A stretch of DNA of 64,000 bases from Chloroflexota bacterium (GCA_029265355.1 JAJUJL010000006.1:150497-214496), one strand, 5' to 3'. Positions 33,744-42,663 are shown, numbered from the stretch's first letter. Notes: generated by a model not told the origin, from the letters alone. Translations and numbers: made by a program.

Positions 33744-35432
33744 TTATTCGATGGCAATGATGAAGTGGTAATGAGGTTGGTTTCCCTCTTGGATTTCCAC
33801 CTCTTGATCTGGATAGGCGCGGCGGATGATGTCGGCGATGCGGTTGGCTTCAGTCTTTGGCAGGTTGGCACCGTAGAAGAGTGTGATCAACTCGTAATGG
33901 TCGGCATGCGCCTTCTTGAGCAAACCCAGGCAAGCCTGTTCCAGGTTGGTGGTGGAGAGCACCAGCTTGCCGTTGTGCAGGGCGATGACTTCCCCTTCTT
34001 TGACAGTGACACCATCGATCTCTACGGTGCGGGTGGCAATGGTGATCTCGCCGGATTCCACATCATCCATCGCCGCGGTCATCTCCTGGACGACCTCCTC
34101 GAAATCGCCCTGGGGAACGAGGCGCATCATGGCAGCCAGCCCCTGGGGCACAGAGCGGGAAGGGACCACGGCCACTTTCTTGACAGTCAGCTCAGCAGCG
34201 GCTTTGGCTGCCAGGATGATGTTTTTATTGTTTGGCAGGATGATGATCTTATCGGTTGGCAGGTTTTCGAAGGCGTTGATGATCTCCTGGGTGCTGGGAT
34301 TCATGGTTTGACCGCCTTCGACAATTGCGGCGACGCCCAGGCTGGCAAAGACGCGAGCGATGCCCGCTCCGGGCGCTACGGCAACAACCGCGATTTGATC
34401 GGGCTCCACAGGCGCAAGCGTCAGGCGGCTGCTGCCTGCATGAGTTTCGATCTCTTGCATTTGGGCCATCAAGTTTTCAATGGCTACCTTGGTGATAGTG
34501 CCCAGCGACATGGTGTAGTCGATGGGGTGGTAGCGTTTCTCGGTGGGTACGTGAATGTGCAGACGGTAGATGCCATCACCTTCACCGACCTGGATGGAGG
34601 TGCCCATTTCCTGCAGATCCTGGTAAAAGGTCTCCAGGTCGAGGGGTGCGGCGGGGCGAAAGTCGACCACCACTTCATAATCCTGTCCGGGTTCGATCGA
34701 CTCGATGGTATTTTCCAGGTTCATGGCTGCCAGCGGTTGAACCGTGGTGATTGGCGCGTCCAGGGGTTGGCCATTGGAATAGCGCAACATGCCTTCGAGG
34801 ATCAAGAACAAGCCTTTGCCTCCAGAATCGACCACGCCAGCCTCTTTGAGCACAGGCAGGAGTTCTGGTGTGCGCTGCACGGATTGGTCAGCAGCTTTGA
34901 CGACGATCTCCAGAAGCTGATAAGGATCTTTGGTGTTCTTTGCGGCTGCCTCGGCCGCGGCAGCCACATCTTTGGCAACGGTGAGGATCGTACCTTCGAC
35001 CGGGCGCACGACGCCTTTGTAGGCGGTATCGCGTGCAGCAGCAAAAGCTCTGGCAAGTCCACTTGCATCCAGGTATTCAGAGGCGTCCGAGGCGCGGGCA
35101 AAACCCCGCCAGAGCTGGGAAAGGATCACGCCAGAGTTGCCGCGTGCCCCCATCAAAGCGCCGTGGGCTACCGAATGCGCCATCTTGCCAAAGTTCCGTT
35201 CAGAGGAGTTGGCAATTTCATCCAGGGCAGACTGCATGGTTAGGACCATGTTCGTGCCGGTATCGCCATCTGGAACGGGGAAAACATTCAAGGAATTGAC
35301 AAGCTGCTGGTTGGTGCGCAGCCAGGTGAGCCCGGCTTCGACAAGTTTACGCAGGCCTTGCCCATCGATTGGTTTACTGCGGAAGGCGTGGACAGGTGCG
35401 CTCGGAGAGAGCGCGGGTGGCGTTTCGCTCAT
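33744..35432 (-). CDS. fakA: DAK2-domain fatty acid kinase FakA-like
   Basis: This is the ATP-dependent kinase that makes acyl-phosphate from FakB-bound fatty acid. The 562-residue product has an N-terminal DhaL/DAK2 domain with the nucleotide-metal motif NVFPVPDGDTGTNM (about residues 47-60) and the GARGNSGVILSQLWRGFA helix. A middle domain and a C-terminal FakA-type domain follow (IIILPNNKNIILAAKAAAELT, VVPSRSVPQGLAAM). Length and order match FakA/YloV. The gene follows asp23 (31 bp) and precedes two DegV genes, giving a complete kinase plus binding-protein set in one operon. A 492-codon frame on the opposite strand is a composition artefact. Confidence 0.93.
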   Translation of the reverse strand: MSETPPALSPSAPVHAFRSKPIDGQGLRKLVEAGLTWLRTNQQLVNSLNVFPVPDGDTGTNMVLTMQSALDEIANSSERNFGKMAHSVAHGALMGARGNSGVILSQLWRGFARASDASEYLDASGLARAFAAARDTAYKGVVRPVEGTILTVAKDVAAAAEAAAKNTKDPYQLLEIVVKAADQSVQRTPELLPVLKEAGVVDSGGKGLFLILEGMLRYSNGQPLDAPITTVQPLAAMNLENTIESIEPGQDYEVVVDFRPAAPLDLETFYQDLQEMGTSIQVGEGDGIYRLHIHVPTEKRYHPIDYTMSLGTITKVAIENLMAQMQEIETHAGSSRLTLAPVEPDQIAVVAVAPGAGIARVFASLGVAAIVEGGQTMNPSTQEIINAFENLPTDKIIILPNNKNIILAAKAAAELTVKKVAVVPSRSVPQGLAAMMRLVPQGDFEEVVQEMTAAMDDVESGEITIATRTVEIDGVTVKEGEVIALHNGKLVLSTTNLEQACLGLLKKAHADHYELITLFYGANLPKTEANRIADIIRRAYPDQEVEIQEGNQPHYHFIIAIE

Positions 35433-35463
35433 CGTTCAATAACTCCAATAAAAGGGTGGTGGC

Positions 35464-35820
35464 TTAACCGGTTTCACTGACTCGCAAGCCGCGAATATGG
35501 ACATTCACTGCACTCACCGGCAGGCCCAAAGCTTTCTCGACGTTAAAGCGCACGGTATTGATGACACTGTTGGCAACGGATTTGATGCGGGTACCATACT
35601 CCACCACGATGTACACATCGATCTTGATTTCATTTCCATCATAGGCGACTTCGATACCCTGGGTCGGATCTTTTGCCAGGGCATGGCTCAACCCACTCAC
35701 CAGGTTTTTAGGCGCCAATCCGACAACACCGTACGACTCAAGCGCAGCATGAAAAGCAATGGTGGCGATGGCGCGTGGCGATACGTGGATGCTGCCCAGG
35801 GGAGTTTGTTCTCCGGTCAT
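35464..35820 (-). CDS. Asp23/Gls24-family protein
   Basis: The 118-residue product has the conserved GSIHVSPRAIATIAFHAALESYGVVGL start and the GNEIKIDVYIVVEYGTRIKSVANSVINTVR core (residues about 50-85) of the Asp23/Gls24/YloU family, membrane-associated stress or envelope proteins. GGAGGGA lies 6 bases before the ATG at 35820; the frame upstream crosses the promoter region. In Bacillota the same order (rpmB divergent from yloU-yloV) is conserved, supporting the assignment. It is the first gene of the fakA operon. Confidence 0.9.
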   Translation of the reverse strand: MTGEQTPLGSIHVSPRAIATIAFHAALESYGVVGLAPKNLVSGLSHALAKDPTQGIEVAYDGNEIKIDVYIVVEYGTRIKSVANSVINTVRFNVEKALGLPVSAVNVHIRGLRVSETG

Positions 35821-35963
35821 CAAGTCCCTCCTCCGCTTGTATTTGGAATGATAGTGTGGTAAACTTGTGCGGCTGTTTGGCGATAAGATGTCGCCAGTAC
35901 AGCCGTTTGCAGCGTGAATATTGGCCAAAGCTGGCCTGAAACGAAAGAAAAGGAAGTGCAGTT

Positions 35964-36146
35964 ATGGCAAAATGTGATCATTGCGGAAAAAAGACCACCT
36001 TTGGTCGCAATCGTCCCTGGTCGAAAAAGGCAACCCAACGCACCTTCAAGCCTAATCTGCAGGCTATCAGCGTTTTCGAAGATGGTCGAAAAATTCGAAA
36101 GCTGTTGTGCGCCAAGTGCATTCGTACCCTGGTAAAGATCAGCTAA
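35964..36146 (+). CDS. rpmB: 50S ribosomal protein L28
   Basis: The 60-residue product is a short zinc-ribbon form of L28, with C4-x2-C7 near the start and C49-x2-C52 near the end. The conserved VSHSxxRTxR-like region is represented by NRPWSKKATQRTFKPNLQ. It is a constituent of the large ribosomal subunit. It is transcribed divergently from the asp23-fakA operon across about 140 bp, with its own terminator 26 bp downstream. The start codon is preceded by AGGAAGTGCAGTT. Confidence 0.95.
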   Translation: MAKCDHCGKKTTFGRNRPWSKKATQRTFKPNLQAISVFEDGRKIRKLLCAKCIRTLVKIS

Positions 36147-36171
36147 AGAATTCATACCGCTACAGCCAGAC

Positions 36172-36200
36172 AAATCGCGGCCCGGGCCGCGATTTTCACT
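36172..36200. terminator. Terminator after rpmB
   Basis: A 24-bp perfect palindrome centred on GGCCCGGGCC (36172-36195) is followed by TTCACTTT. It lies between rpmB and the convergent kinase gene and may serve both. Confidence 0.75.
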
Positions 36201-36267
36201 TTAAATTCAGGCCTTTAAGTATCTCGAATGATACCTGCCAGGGCAGGCTTTGGCAAGGGAGAAAGCC

Positions 36268-37320
36268 TCATCGAAATTGGAAAAAGACCCACAGGTAAAA
36301 TGGCACCAGGCCGCCCACGGCGATCAGGGCAATCAGCGCAACCAGGATGGTCAGCCAATCGACATCCAATGGGTCCCTGCCCGTGCTGGCGCTGGGAATA
36401 TTGCCCGGCATGGGGACAGGCTGTGGAGGAGTTACGGAGGGAACCGTGACCGGCGCGGGGCGCTCCCTGGGCGCGGGTCGGACGGTTTGGTCGGGCGCTG
36501 CTTTGCTGGCAAAATTGATCAGCAAACGTCCGAGCTGATCGGCCGTGCGGTAGCGGTTGGCAGGTTCTTTGGAGAGCACCTTGATCAGGATCTGTTCCAG
36601 GGTGGATGGGATCTCTTTGTTCAGGCGGCGTGGAGAGGGAGGCGGCATGTCGCGGTGCATACGGGCCAGTTCTTCCGCCGAGGATGAGATGAAGGGGAGC
36701 TGTCCGGTGAGCATCTCATACATGACCACTCCCAGGGAATAGACATCCGAGGCTGGTGAAGGGGCCAAGCCGGCGGCCTGCTCTGGGGAGAAATATTGAG
36801 GCGATCCCCAAACAATTTCCGCTCTTTCTTCAGGATGGATGGTTGCCAGGACGCGGGCGATGCCAAAATCGGTGACCTTGACGCGTTTATCGGGTGTGAT
36901 CAGGATGTTGTGCGGTTTGATATCACAGTGTACCAGGCCGGCGCGGTGTGCATAGCCCACGCCTGCGCACGCCTGCGCCATGATGTCCACAGTATCCTGG
37001 ATACTGAAGTGACCGACGCGAACCAATAAATTTTTCAAATGATCACCGGGCACATATTCCATTACGATGAACAGGCGTCCCCGATCGAAACCGAAATCGT
37101 GGACGGTCACAATATTGGGGTGGGTCAGGTTGGCGGCTGCCCTGGCTTCCTGGCGAAACTGCTCGCGAAACTCTTCGTCGCCAGAATAACGCTCACGCAA
37201 AACCTTGATTGCCACATCGCGTTCCAGCTCGATATCGCGTGCGCGATAGACAACCGCCATTCCGCCACTGCCCAGGCGCTCTTCCAGCTTATATCGATCT
37301 TTTAAGAGTATCTGCTCCAC
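36268..37320 (-). CDS. Membrane Ser/Thr protein kinase (Hanks type) with C-terminal anchor
   Basis: The 350-residue product has a kinase domain at residues 7-270 (glycine loop GSGGMAVVYRA, VAIK Lys, VHCDIKPHNIL catalytic loop, DFG in VTDFGIAR, SPEQ instead of APE). A proline-rich linker and one C-terminal helix (about 322-345) with almost no extracellular part complete it. The catalytic loop reads HCD, not HRD: the Arg that contacts the activation-loop phosphate is Cys, so it is a non-RD kinase, probably not regulated by activation-loop phosphorylation. The cytoplasmic kinase thus lacks a PASTA sensor. It is monocistronic and divergent from the lipid kinase. Confidence 0.92.
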   Translation of the reverse strand: MEQILLKDRYKLEERLGSGGMAVVYRARDIELERDVAIKVLRERYSGDEEFREQFRQEARAAANLTHPNIVTVHDFGFDRGRLFIVMEYVPGDHLKNLLVRVGHFSIQDTVDIMAQACAGVGYAHRAGLVHCDIKPHNILITPDKRVKVTDFGIARVLATIHPEERAEIVWGSPQYFSPEQAAGLAPSPASDVYSLGVVMYEMLTGQLPFISSSAEELARMHRDMPPPSPRRLNKEIPSTLEQILIKVLSKEPANRYRTADQLGRLLINFASKAAPDQTVRPAPRERPAPVTVPSVTPPQPVPMPGNIPSASTGRDPLDVDWLTILVALIALIAVGGLVPFYLWVFFQFR

Positions 37321-37430
37321 AGATTAATCCTGTCTTACTCGTCAATTTACCGGGATAGCGCTTACGCCCGCCAGAGGTGTCCGGTATTCATAATGTGAAT
37401 TTTACCACCGCGGCGCGGGAAATCGCTGCG

Positions 37431-37444
37431 TTGAGCTGGCTCAA
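37431..37444. promoter_or_regulatory. Operator-like palindrome before the lipid kinase gene
   Basis: TTGAGC-TG-GCTCAA is a perfect inverted repeat whose left half could double as a -35 box. A -10-like TACAAT follows at 37452-37457 (15-bp spacing). It lies between the divergent protein kinase and diacylglycerol-kinase-like genes. Confidence 0.45.
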
Positions 37445-37480
37445 TCTGGATTACAATGTGCTCTAATTTGCCGGGAGCGG

Positions 37481-38443
37481 ATGGATGCCATGCCAAACGG
37501 AATGATAGCCTATAACCCAGTCGCGGGACGATTTCCCTCTCGCATACTGGTTGAGAGGGCGGCGAGTATTCTCGAGAGACGCGGTTGGGATCTCAGCCTG
37601 GTGCGCACAGAAGGCGGAGACCATATTCGCGCCCTGGCGCGCCAGGCCGCCGACCAAGACCTGGATGCGTTTTTCATGGCGGGCGGCGATGGTTCGTTGA
37701 ATTGGGCGCTGCCAAGCCTGGTCGGGAGGCGCACAGCCCTGGCGGCGCTGCCCTGTGGCACCAGCAATGTTTGGGCGCAGGAAATGGGCTTACCCGGGTT
37801 AAGCTGGACGCGCTGGATGGCGCTGGAAGAAAGCGCTCACAGGCTGGCTGAGGGAGTGACGCGAGCGGTGGATATCGGGCAAGCTGGCGAGCATCTATTC
37901 CTTTTGTGGGCTGGGATTGGCCTGGACGCGTTCGTTGTGCAGCGCATCGAGCCGCGCAGTCCAATCGAAAAGAGCTTTGCCCTGGCGCACTATGCCGCCT
38001 CGGTGGTCTGGTATGCAGCCGAGTGGAGAGGTATCAACCTGTCGATCCAAACCGATGGAGATCAAATCGAAGGACATTTTCTGGTGGCGGTGGCCAGCAA
38101 TGTGCAGTTGTACGCCGGCGGTGTCGCACGACTCTCGCCAGAGGCGCGCCTGGATGATGGCCGCATGGAGTTGTGGCTGTTTGAGGGAGACACGCTGGGC
38201 GATGCATTGCAGCGTTTTTGGGATCTGTGGGGCGGGCGCCATGTCGGCTCGGAATATGTACAGCACCTGACCTATCGGCACTTGCGCATCGAATCCGAAT
38301 CACCGCTATACTTACAAGTGGATGGAGAGCCGGTGCAAACCAACTCGCCTTTAGAAGTTGTTGTCCATCCGCGAGCGTTGAATGTGCTGGCGCCTGTACA
38401 GGTTCCGTACCCGGTATTTTCTCAGGCATTGCTGGAAAAGTGA
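37481..38443 (+). CDS. Diacylglycerol kinase / sphingosine-kinase-like lipid kinase
   Basis: Phosphorylates a lipid such as diacylglycerol with ATP at the membrane (DagK/LCB5 family). The 320-residue product has the NPVAGR start, the diagnostic nucleotide motif AGGDGSLNWAL (residues about 66-76), LPCGTSNVWAQEMGLP (the GTxND-like block) and a C-terminal beta sandwich with EPVQTNSPLEVVVHP. The family GGDGT motif has Ser in place of Thr (GGDGS). The start at 37481 has GGGAGCGG just upstream; a second ATG three codons later is possible. It is followed by the exchanger gene after 34 bp. Confidence 0.9.
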   Translation: MDAMPNGMIAYNPVAGRFPSRILVERAASILERRGWDLSLVRTEGGDHIRALARQAADQDLDAFFMAGGDGSLNWALPSLVGRRTALAALPCGTSNVWAQEMGLPGLSWTRWMALEESAHRLAEGVTRAVDIGQAGEHLFLLWAGIGLDAFVVQRIEPRSPIEKSFALAHYAASVVWYAAEWRGINLSIQTDGDQIEGHFLVAVASNVQLYAGGVARLSPEARLDDGRMELWLFEGDTLGDALQRFWDLWGGRHVGSEYVQHLTYRHLRIESESPLYLQVDGEPVQTNSPLEVVVHPRALNVLAPVQVPYPVFSQALLEK

Positions 38444-38477
38444 TCAGCCATCTGTAACTGGAAGGGAAGAACAGATT

Positions 38478-39566
38478 ATGGACCGGCTAAGCGCGTATAT
38501 TCGCAAGGAGCCACTCATACTCCTGGGGCTGGCGTTGCCCATGACGATTGCGGCAGAGATGCTGCATTGGAGTCCGATCTGGGTATTTGCCCTCTCGGCG
38601 TTGGGGGTGATACCAATGGCGCGGTACATTGGCGAGTCGACCGAGGCGCTGGCGACCTACACCGGGCCAAGGTTGGGAGGATTGCTCAACGCCACACTAG
38701 GCAACGCAGCTGAGCTGATCATCACGATTTTCGCCATCCGCCAAGGATTGCTTGAACTGGTCAAAGCTTCGATAACGGGTTCGATCCTTGGAAACCTGCT
38801 TCTGGTATTGGGAATGTCGATGGTGGTGGGAGGGATCAAGAACGGCTGGCAACGTTTTGAACAGCGCCAGGCAGGCAACAACGCCATCCTGTTGGTGCTC
38901 TCGGTCATTGCGCTGGTTATCCCTTCCCTGTTGAGCCACTACATTGGAGAAGAGACGAGCATCAAGGTTGAAGCGCTCAGCTTGGGAGTGGCAGGCGTGA
39001 TGATCTTGCTGTATGCGCTTGGCTTAGTGTTCTCATTTACAATCGGCAACCGACACACAGCCGGACCGGTTGAAAAGCACCAGCCAGTGCATGAAAAACC
39101 AGCCTGGTCTGTGCGCACTGCGCTCCTGGTGCTGTTGGGCTCCACGCTTGGGGTAGCGTACTTATCTGAGGCGTTGGTGGGGGCGGTGGAACCGGTGGTT
39201 ATCAGCCTGGGCATCTCGGAATTCTTCTTGGGAATTATTTTGATACCTTTGATCGGCAATGTCGCTGAACACCTGGTGGCTGTGCAGGTGGCGCTGCAAA
39301 ATAAAATGGACCTGAGCGTTGAGATCTCGCTGGCTTCGAGCCTGCAAATCGCTCTGTTTGTGGCTCCAGTGCTTGTCTTCGTTAGTTTGCTCATGGGTAA
39401 CCCACTGACCCTGATCTTTAACCAGTTCGAGTTGCTGGCTTTGATCGCCGGCGTATTGATCGCCGCGCTGGTATCTTCTGATGGCGAATCGAACTGGTTA
39501 GAGGGGGCTGAGCTTTTAGCCATTTACCTGATCCTGGGGATGGCGTTTTTCTTGCTTCCGGTATAG
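38478..39566 (+). CDS. cax: Calcium/proton exchanger (CaCA family, Cax-type)
   Basis: A membrane antiporter exporting Ca2+ (or another divalent ion) against H+. The 362-residue product has ten to eleven hydrophobic helices and the two alpha-repeat signatures. The first is GLLNATLGNAAELIITIFAI (about residues 69-88) and the second is IPLIGNVAEHLVAVQVAL (about 256-273), each with the conserved GN(A/V)xE acidic site. An internal symmetry of five plus five helices is apparent. The start at 38478 replaces a longer frame running inside the previous gene. It follows the lipid kinase and is followed after 5 bp by the SH3-protein gene, so the three are probably cotranscribed. Confidence 0.93.
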   Translation: MDRLSAYIRKEPLILLGLALPMTIAAEMLHWSPIWVFALSALGVIPMARYIGESTEALATYTGPRLGGLLNATLGNAAELIITIFAIRQGLLELVKASITGSILGNLLLVLGMSMVVGGIKNGWQRFEQRQAGNNAILLVLSVIALVIPSLLSHYIGEETSIKVEALSLGVAGVMILLYALGLVFSFTIGNRHTAGPVEKHQPVHEKPAWSVRTALLVLLGSTLGVAYLSEALVGAVEPVVISLGISEFFLGIILIPLIGNVAEHLVAVQVALQNKMDLSVEISLASSLQIALFVAPVLVFVSLLMGNPLTLIFNQFELLALIAGVLIAALVSSDGESNWLEGAELLAIYLILGMAFFLLPV

Positions 39567-39571
39567 CGCTG

Positions 39572-40078
39572 ATGAAACGTGATCTTCGAACCTGGTTCGA
39601 CTGGCTGAGCAGGCTGGTGAATTTTTGGGTGATCGTGAGCGCCATACTGGTTGGGATTAGCCTGTTGGTGGCGAGCCTGGCGGTTGTTTGGATCACCAAA
39701 CCTCCTCAATCTCCACCTGGGCCTGCCACAGCCGTGATCAATATCATTCCAGTACCCAGCGCCACGCCCACGGTGATCCTACCGACACCCATACCGCTTA
39801 CCCCAACTGCCACCCCGCCAGCCGGCAGTGGCGGTGTGTTTGCGATAGGGAGCTCTGTCCAGATCACCGGCACAGGTGGAGACGGCCTACGGCTGCGCAG
39901 CGAGCCCGGACTACAGAGCCAGGTGCTTTTCCTGGCATTCGAGGGTGAGATTTTTACCGTTCAGGATGGGCCGCGATCGAGCGATGGTTACGAGTGGTAT
40001 TTCCTGGCCGCGCCATACGATACCACTGTGCGTGGTTGGGCAGCGGCAAACTTTCTTCAAGGTGTGCCTTCTCCATGA
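39572..40078 (+). CDS. Membrane-anchored bacterial SH3-domain protein
   Basis: The 168-residue product has one N-terminal helix (about 17-41), a long Pro/Thr-rich linker (about 43-90) and a C-terminal bacterial SH3 (SH3_3) domain of the pattern GDGLRLRSEPGLQSQVL ... VQDGP ... GYEWYFLAAPYDTTVRGWAAANFL. Such proteins are displayed outside the membrane and often bind cell-wall components. It follows the Cax gene by 5 bp. A near-perfect 18-bp direct repeat lies just downstream. Confidence 0.85.
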   Translation: MKRDLRTWFDWLSRLVNFWVIVSAILVGISLLVASLAVVWITKPPQSPPGPATAVINIIPVPSATPTVILPTPIPLTPTATPPAGSGGVFAIGSSVQITGTGGDGLRLRSEPGLQSQVLFLAFEGEIFTVQDGPRSSDGYEWYFLAAPYDTTVRGWAAANFLQGVPSP

Positions 40079-40084
40079 TTAGCA

Positions 40085-40120
40085 TTAGGGGAACATTTGC
40101 GATAAGGGGGCATTTGCGGA
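40085..40120 (+). repeat. Two-copy 18-bp direct repeat
   Basis: Tandem units TTAGGGGAACATTTGCGA and TAAGGGGGCATTTGCGGA. They lie after the SH3 gene and upstream of a -10-like TATAAT at 40142-40147 that probably serves the DUF971 gene. Confidence 0.4.
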
Positions 40121-40240
40121 GAATCGAGTTTCGATATATCATATAATAGACAGACGATGAGGCAATTTGGCGATTCACGACGGAATCTCTCACAAGTATT
40201 GTTTGTTAGATAAATTAATGGATTTTTCGAGGGACGCTAT

Positions 40241-40591
40241 ATGATTTCAGTCAGACCAACCGGCATCACCGCAAACAGGCAGACACGCCAGCTTACGATC
40301 GAGTGGGACGATGGGCACTCCAGCACCTACGGTTTCTCGCTGCTTCGCAATGCCTGTCCATGCGCCGAGTGCCGGGGTGGGCACGATAAGATGGGCGGCA
40401 TCGAGGCGCGTTGGTTCACCTTACCTGAAGTCGATGAACCAGCCAGTCGTATTCAAAAAATCGAACCTGTTGGATCTTATGCCATTTCCATCGAATGGGA
40501 AGATGGGCATCATTATGGGATCTACAACTGGTCTTTTTTGCGCCAGCTATGCCCCTGCGCGGCTTGCAGGGCTGAGGTTACCGATGCCTGA
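40241..40591 (+). CDS. DUF971-family protein
   Basis: The 116-residue product is a DUF971 (gamma-butyrobetaine-hydroxylase N-terminal-like) protein. It has the patterns LTIEWDDGHSSTYGFSLLRNACPCAECRGG and IEWEDGHHYGIYNWSFLRQLCPCAACR, an internal duplication in which each half carries a CPCAxC motif likely to bind metal. Such proteins occur alone or near Fe-S and molybdenum proteins. The function is unsettled. The stop overlaps the next gene's start by 8 bases. Confidence 0.88.
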   Translation: MISVRPTGITANRQTRQLTIEWDDGHSSTYGFSLLRNACPCAECRGGHDKMGGIEARWFTLPEVDEPASRIQKIEPVGSYAISIEWEDGHHYGIYNWSFLRQLCPCAACRAEVTDA

Positions 40592-41141
40592 AGATTTATC
40601 GTCAGAAGTGTACGGTATGGTGGAACGGGCGTATATCCGTATGCAAGCTGGTGAAGCGCTGTCGCGTTGTCTGGAGGAAGGCAGCCCTGAGCCGATGCAG
40701 GTGATGGTGGAAGGGTTGGTTCTGGCAGGCTCACAGAGTTTGAACGCGGTGCGGGAGATTCTCGCGGAAGTCAACCTGCGCTCCATGCAGCTCCAGACCG
40801 ATCAAGACCAGGTATTTTCTGATCTGGAGAAGCGGCTGCAAGCCTATGGTGTGCGCCTGGGAGAGCAATATTCCCCCGCTTCACTGCTGCGCTCCAACCC
40901 TTCGGAGTGGGCGATTTTTCTACGATATCAAGGCGTGCGAGAAGATAGCCTGCTAAAAGAGTGTCTTTCACTGCTCGAACAAACCTGCGATTTGCTTCAC
41001 AGCATGGTGAAGCAGCAGATCATGGTTGATGAGCTGGAGTTACTCTTGGAAGACTGGTTGTGGGTGTTAATTTACCAATCAGCGCGGGAGGAGCTAACCT
41101 CGGGGCTGATATCCAACACTCGTTCGCCCTATCCGATGTAA
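40584..41141 (+). CDS. Hypothetical helical protein
   Basis: The 185-residue product starts at ATG 40584, overlapping the DUF971 stop, which indicates coupled translation. It is predicted to be nearly all helical, acidic, with no membrane helix and no recognisable motif. Leu-rich amphipathic segments (about 95-160) suggest a helical bundle. The frame extends upstream in the DUF971 gene, but only as an overlap. The family is not recognised. Confidence 0.65.
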   Translation: MPEDLSSEVYGMVERAYIRMQAGEALSRCLEEGSPEPMQVMVEGLVLAGSQSLNAVREILAEVNLRSMQLQTDQDQVFSDLEKRLQAYGVRLGEQYSPASLLRSNPSEWAIFLRYQGVREDSLLKECLSLLEQTCDLLHSMVKQQIMVDELELLLEDWLWVLIYQSAREELTSGLISNTRSPYPM

Positions 41142-41155
41142 TCGCAAATGCTAAC

Positions 41156-41812
41156 TTATAAGTAGTCCTTGAGGTTATGTTCTACAGCATAGGCGGCTGC
41201 CTCAGCCCGGTTACTCACACCCAGCTTGGATAGGATGCTGCTGACATAATTGCGCACGGTACCTTCGCCGAGGAACAAAGCTTTCGCAATTTCACGGTTC
41301 GTTTTTCCTTCAGAAACCAATAACAGCACATGTCTTTCTTGTTGGGTGAGTCCTGAGAATGCCGAGGCTTCTTCTTCCTTGGCAGCCTTGCGCACTTCCT
41401 GGAAGATGCGCTGGGTGACAGCCGGGTCGAGAAGCGCCTCTCCGCGACTGACAGCCTCGATGGCGCGCACCAGATCTTCGCCGCCGATTTGCTTAAGCAC
41501 ATAGCCCGATGCGCCTGCCCGAATAGCTGAGAACAACATCTCATCTTCAGCGTAGGAGGTCAGCATGATGACCTTGACATTGGGGTAGTTGGTAGAAATT
41601 TCTTCACACGCCTCTATCCCTGAGCCACCAGGTAAGCGAATATCCATGACGACTACGTCAGGGTTGAACGCAACCACTCCTTCAACCGCCTCCCGCGCTG
41701 TACCGGCTTCAGCAACCACTTCGAAGTTGGGGTGGCGTTCGAGCAAAGCCTTTAATCCAAGGCGAACCACCTCGTGGTCATCTACCAGCAAAATTCGTTG
41801 TTTGTTGGTCAT
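41156..41812 (-). CDS. NarL/DevR-type response regulator
   Basis: The 218-residue product has a receiver with D11/D12, phosphoacceptor D57 (VVVMDIRLP), the TSYAEDE Thr and the YVLKQI Lys, followed by a LuxR-type helix-turn-helix ([27 protein letters not shown] ... [10 protein letters not shown], about 150-205). GAGGAG lies about 7 bases before the ATG. It follows the six-gene kinase operon by 119 bp containing a strong hairpin, so it is probably a separate unit. No histidine kinase is adjacent. Phosphorylation by the nearby Ser/Thr kinases is a possibility without sequence proof. Confidence 0.93.
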   Translation of the reverse strand: MTNKQRILLVDDHEVVRLGLKALLERHPNFEVVAEAGTAREAVEGVVAFNPDVVVMDIRLPGGSGIEACEEISTNYPNVKVIMLTSYAEDEMLFSAIRAGASGYVLKQIGGEDLVRAIEAVSRGEALLDPAVTQRIFQEVRKAAKEEEASAFSGLTQQERHVLLLVSEGKTNREIAKALFLGEGTVRNYVSSILSKLGVSNRAEAAAYAVEHNLKDYL

Positions 41813-41879
41813 TGACGGCTCCTCTGCGCAAGAGTATATTCAATTGTAATACGGAAAACAAGGTCGAAGTGATAGGCTT

Positions 41880-41925
41880 TTGGAGCGCAGGGAAAAAGAT
41901 ATCTCTGCGCTCCAAATTTTTCTCT
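41880..41925. terminator. Hairpin at the end of the kinase-phosphatase operon
   Basis: A perfect 11-bp stem (TTGGAGCGCAG at 41880-41890, CTGCGCTCCAA at 41905-41915). On the plus strand it is followed by ATTTTTCTCT. On the minus strand the tail is not U-rich. It may end the operon or block opposing transcription. Confidence 0.6.
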
Positions 41926-41931
41926 ATTAGC

Positions 41932-42654
41932 TCACGAAGATGATTGCCGGCGGAAGTCAACAAAGCGATAGCCAATGCCGCGCTCGGTCAAGATATACTG
42001 CGGGTTGGCGGGATCCTTTTCGATCTTTTTCCGCAAGTAATTGATGTACAACCGCACATAGTGCGGCTCGTCACGATATTCGTAGCCCCAGACCTTTGCC
42101 AGAATTTGGTCATGGGTGATGACCCAGCCGGCATTTTGTACCAGGTGGTAAAGCAGGCGATACTCCGTGGGGCGTAGCTGAACAAGCTGGTTGTCAACCC
42201 ACACTTCTCGCCGGTCAAAATCGATCTTGAGGCGATCGTCGATCTCGATCAAACCATGCGTGGATGGGGTGCTCGCTTCGGTGCGGCGCAGAACAGCTTT
42301 TACCCGGCTTACCAGTTCGCGTGGACTGAAGGGTTTGGTGATGTAATCATCTGCCCCAAGTTCCAGCCCGCGCACTCGGTCATCTTCTTCACCCTTGGCA
42401 GTCAGCATGATGACGGGAACCGAACTCACCTCGCGGATCATTTGCAGAACTTCAAAGCCATCCAGATCTGGCATCATCACATCTAAGAGCACCAGATCCG
42501 GCAATGTGCTGCGCAACTTGTCCATCGCCTGAGTGCCACGGTACGCCTCGACAACCTGGAATCCGTCGTGCTCGAGGTTCAAGCGAATAAAGCGCACCAT
42601 GCGCTCTTCATCGTCGACAACCAGGATACGCGTAACTCGAGTTCGATTTTCCAT
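41932..42654 (-). CDS. OmpR/PhoB-family response regulator
   Basis: The 240-residue product has a receiver with D14/D15, phosphoacceptor D58 ([17 protein letters not shown]), the MLTAKGEE Thr and the [12 protein letters not shown]ys, plus a winged-helix trans_reg_C domain ([30 protein letters not shown]). No histidine kinase is encoded nearby. It is the last gene of a tight operon with a Ser/Thr kinase, PP2C, J-VWA, FHA and an 80-residue protein (9 bp after the last), which suggests cross-talk between phospho-Ser/Thr and phospho-Asp signalling, or regulation of the operon's target genes. Confidence 0.92.
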   Translation of the reverse strand: MENRTRVTRILVVDDEERMVRFIRLNLEHDGFQVVEAYRGTQAMDKLRSTLPDLVLLDVMMPDLDGFEVLQMIREVSSVPVIMLTAKGEEDDRVRGLELGADDYITKPFSPRELVSRVKAVLRRTEASTPSTHGLIEIDDRLKIDFDRREVWVDNQLVQLRPTEYRLLYHLVQNAGWVITHDQILAKVWGYEYRDEPHYVRLYINYLRKKIEKDPANPQYILTERGIGYRFVDFRRQSSS

Positions 42655-42663
42655 ACGCGCCCT

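Noticed and set aside
33765..35243. 492-codon open frame on the plus strand
   Set aside because: It is antisense to fakA, whose DGDTGTNM motif and neighbours are certain. The opposite frame is a product of codon bias and has no family features.
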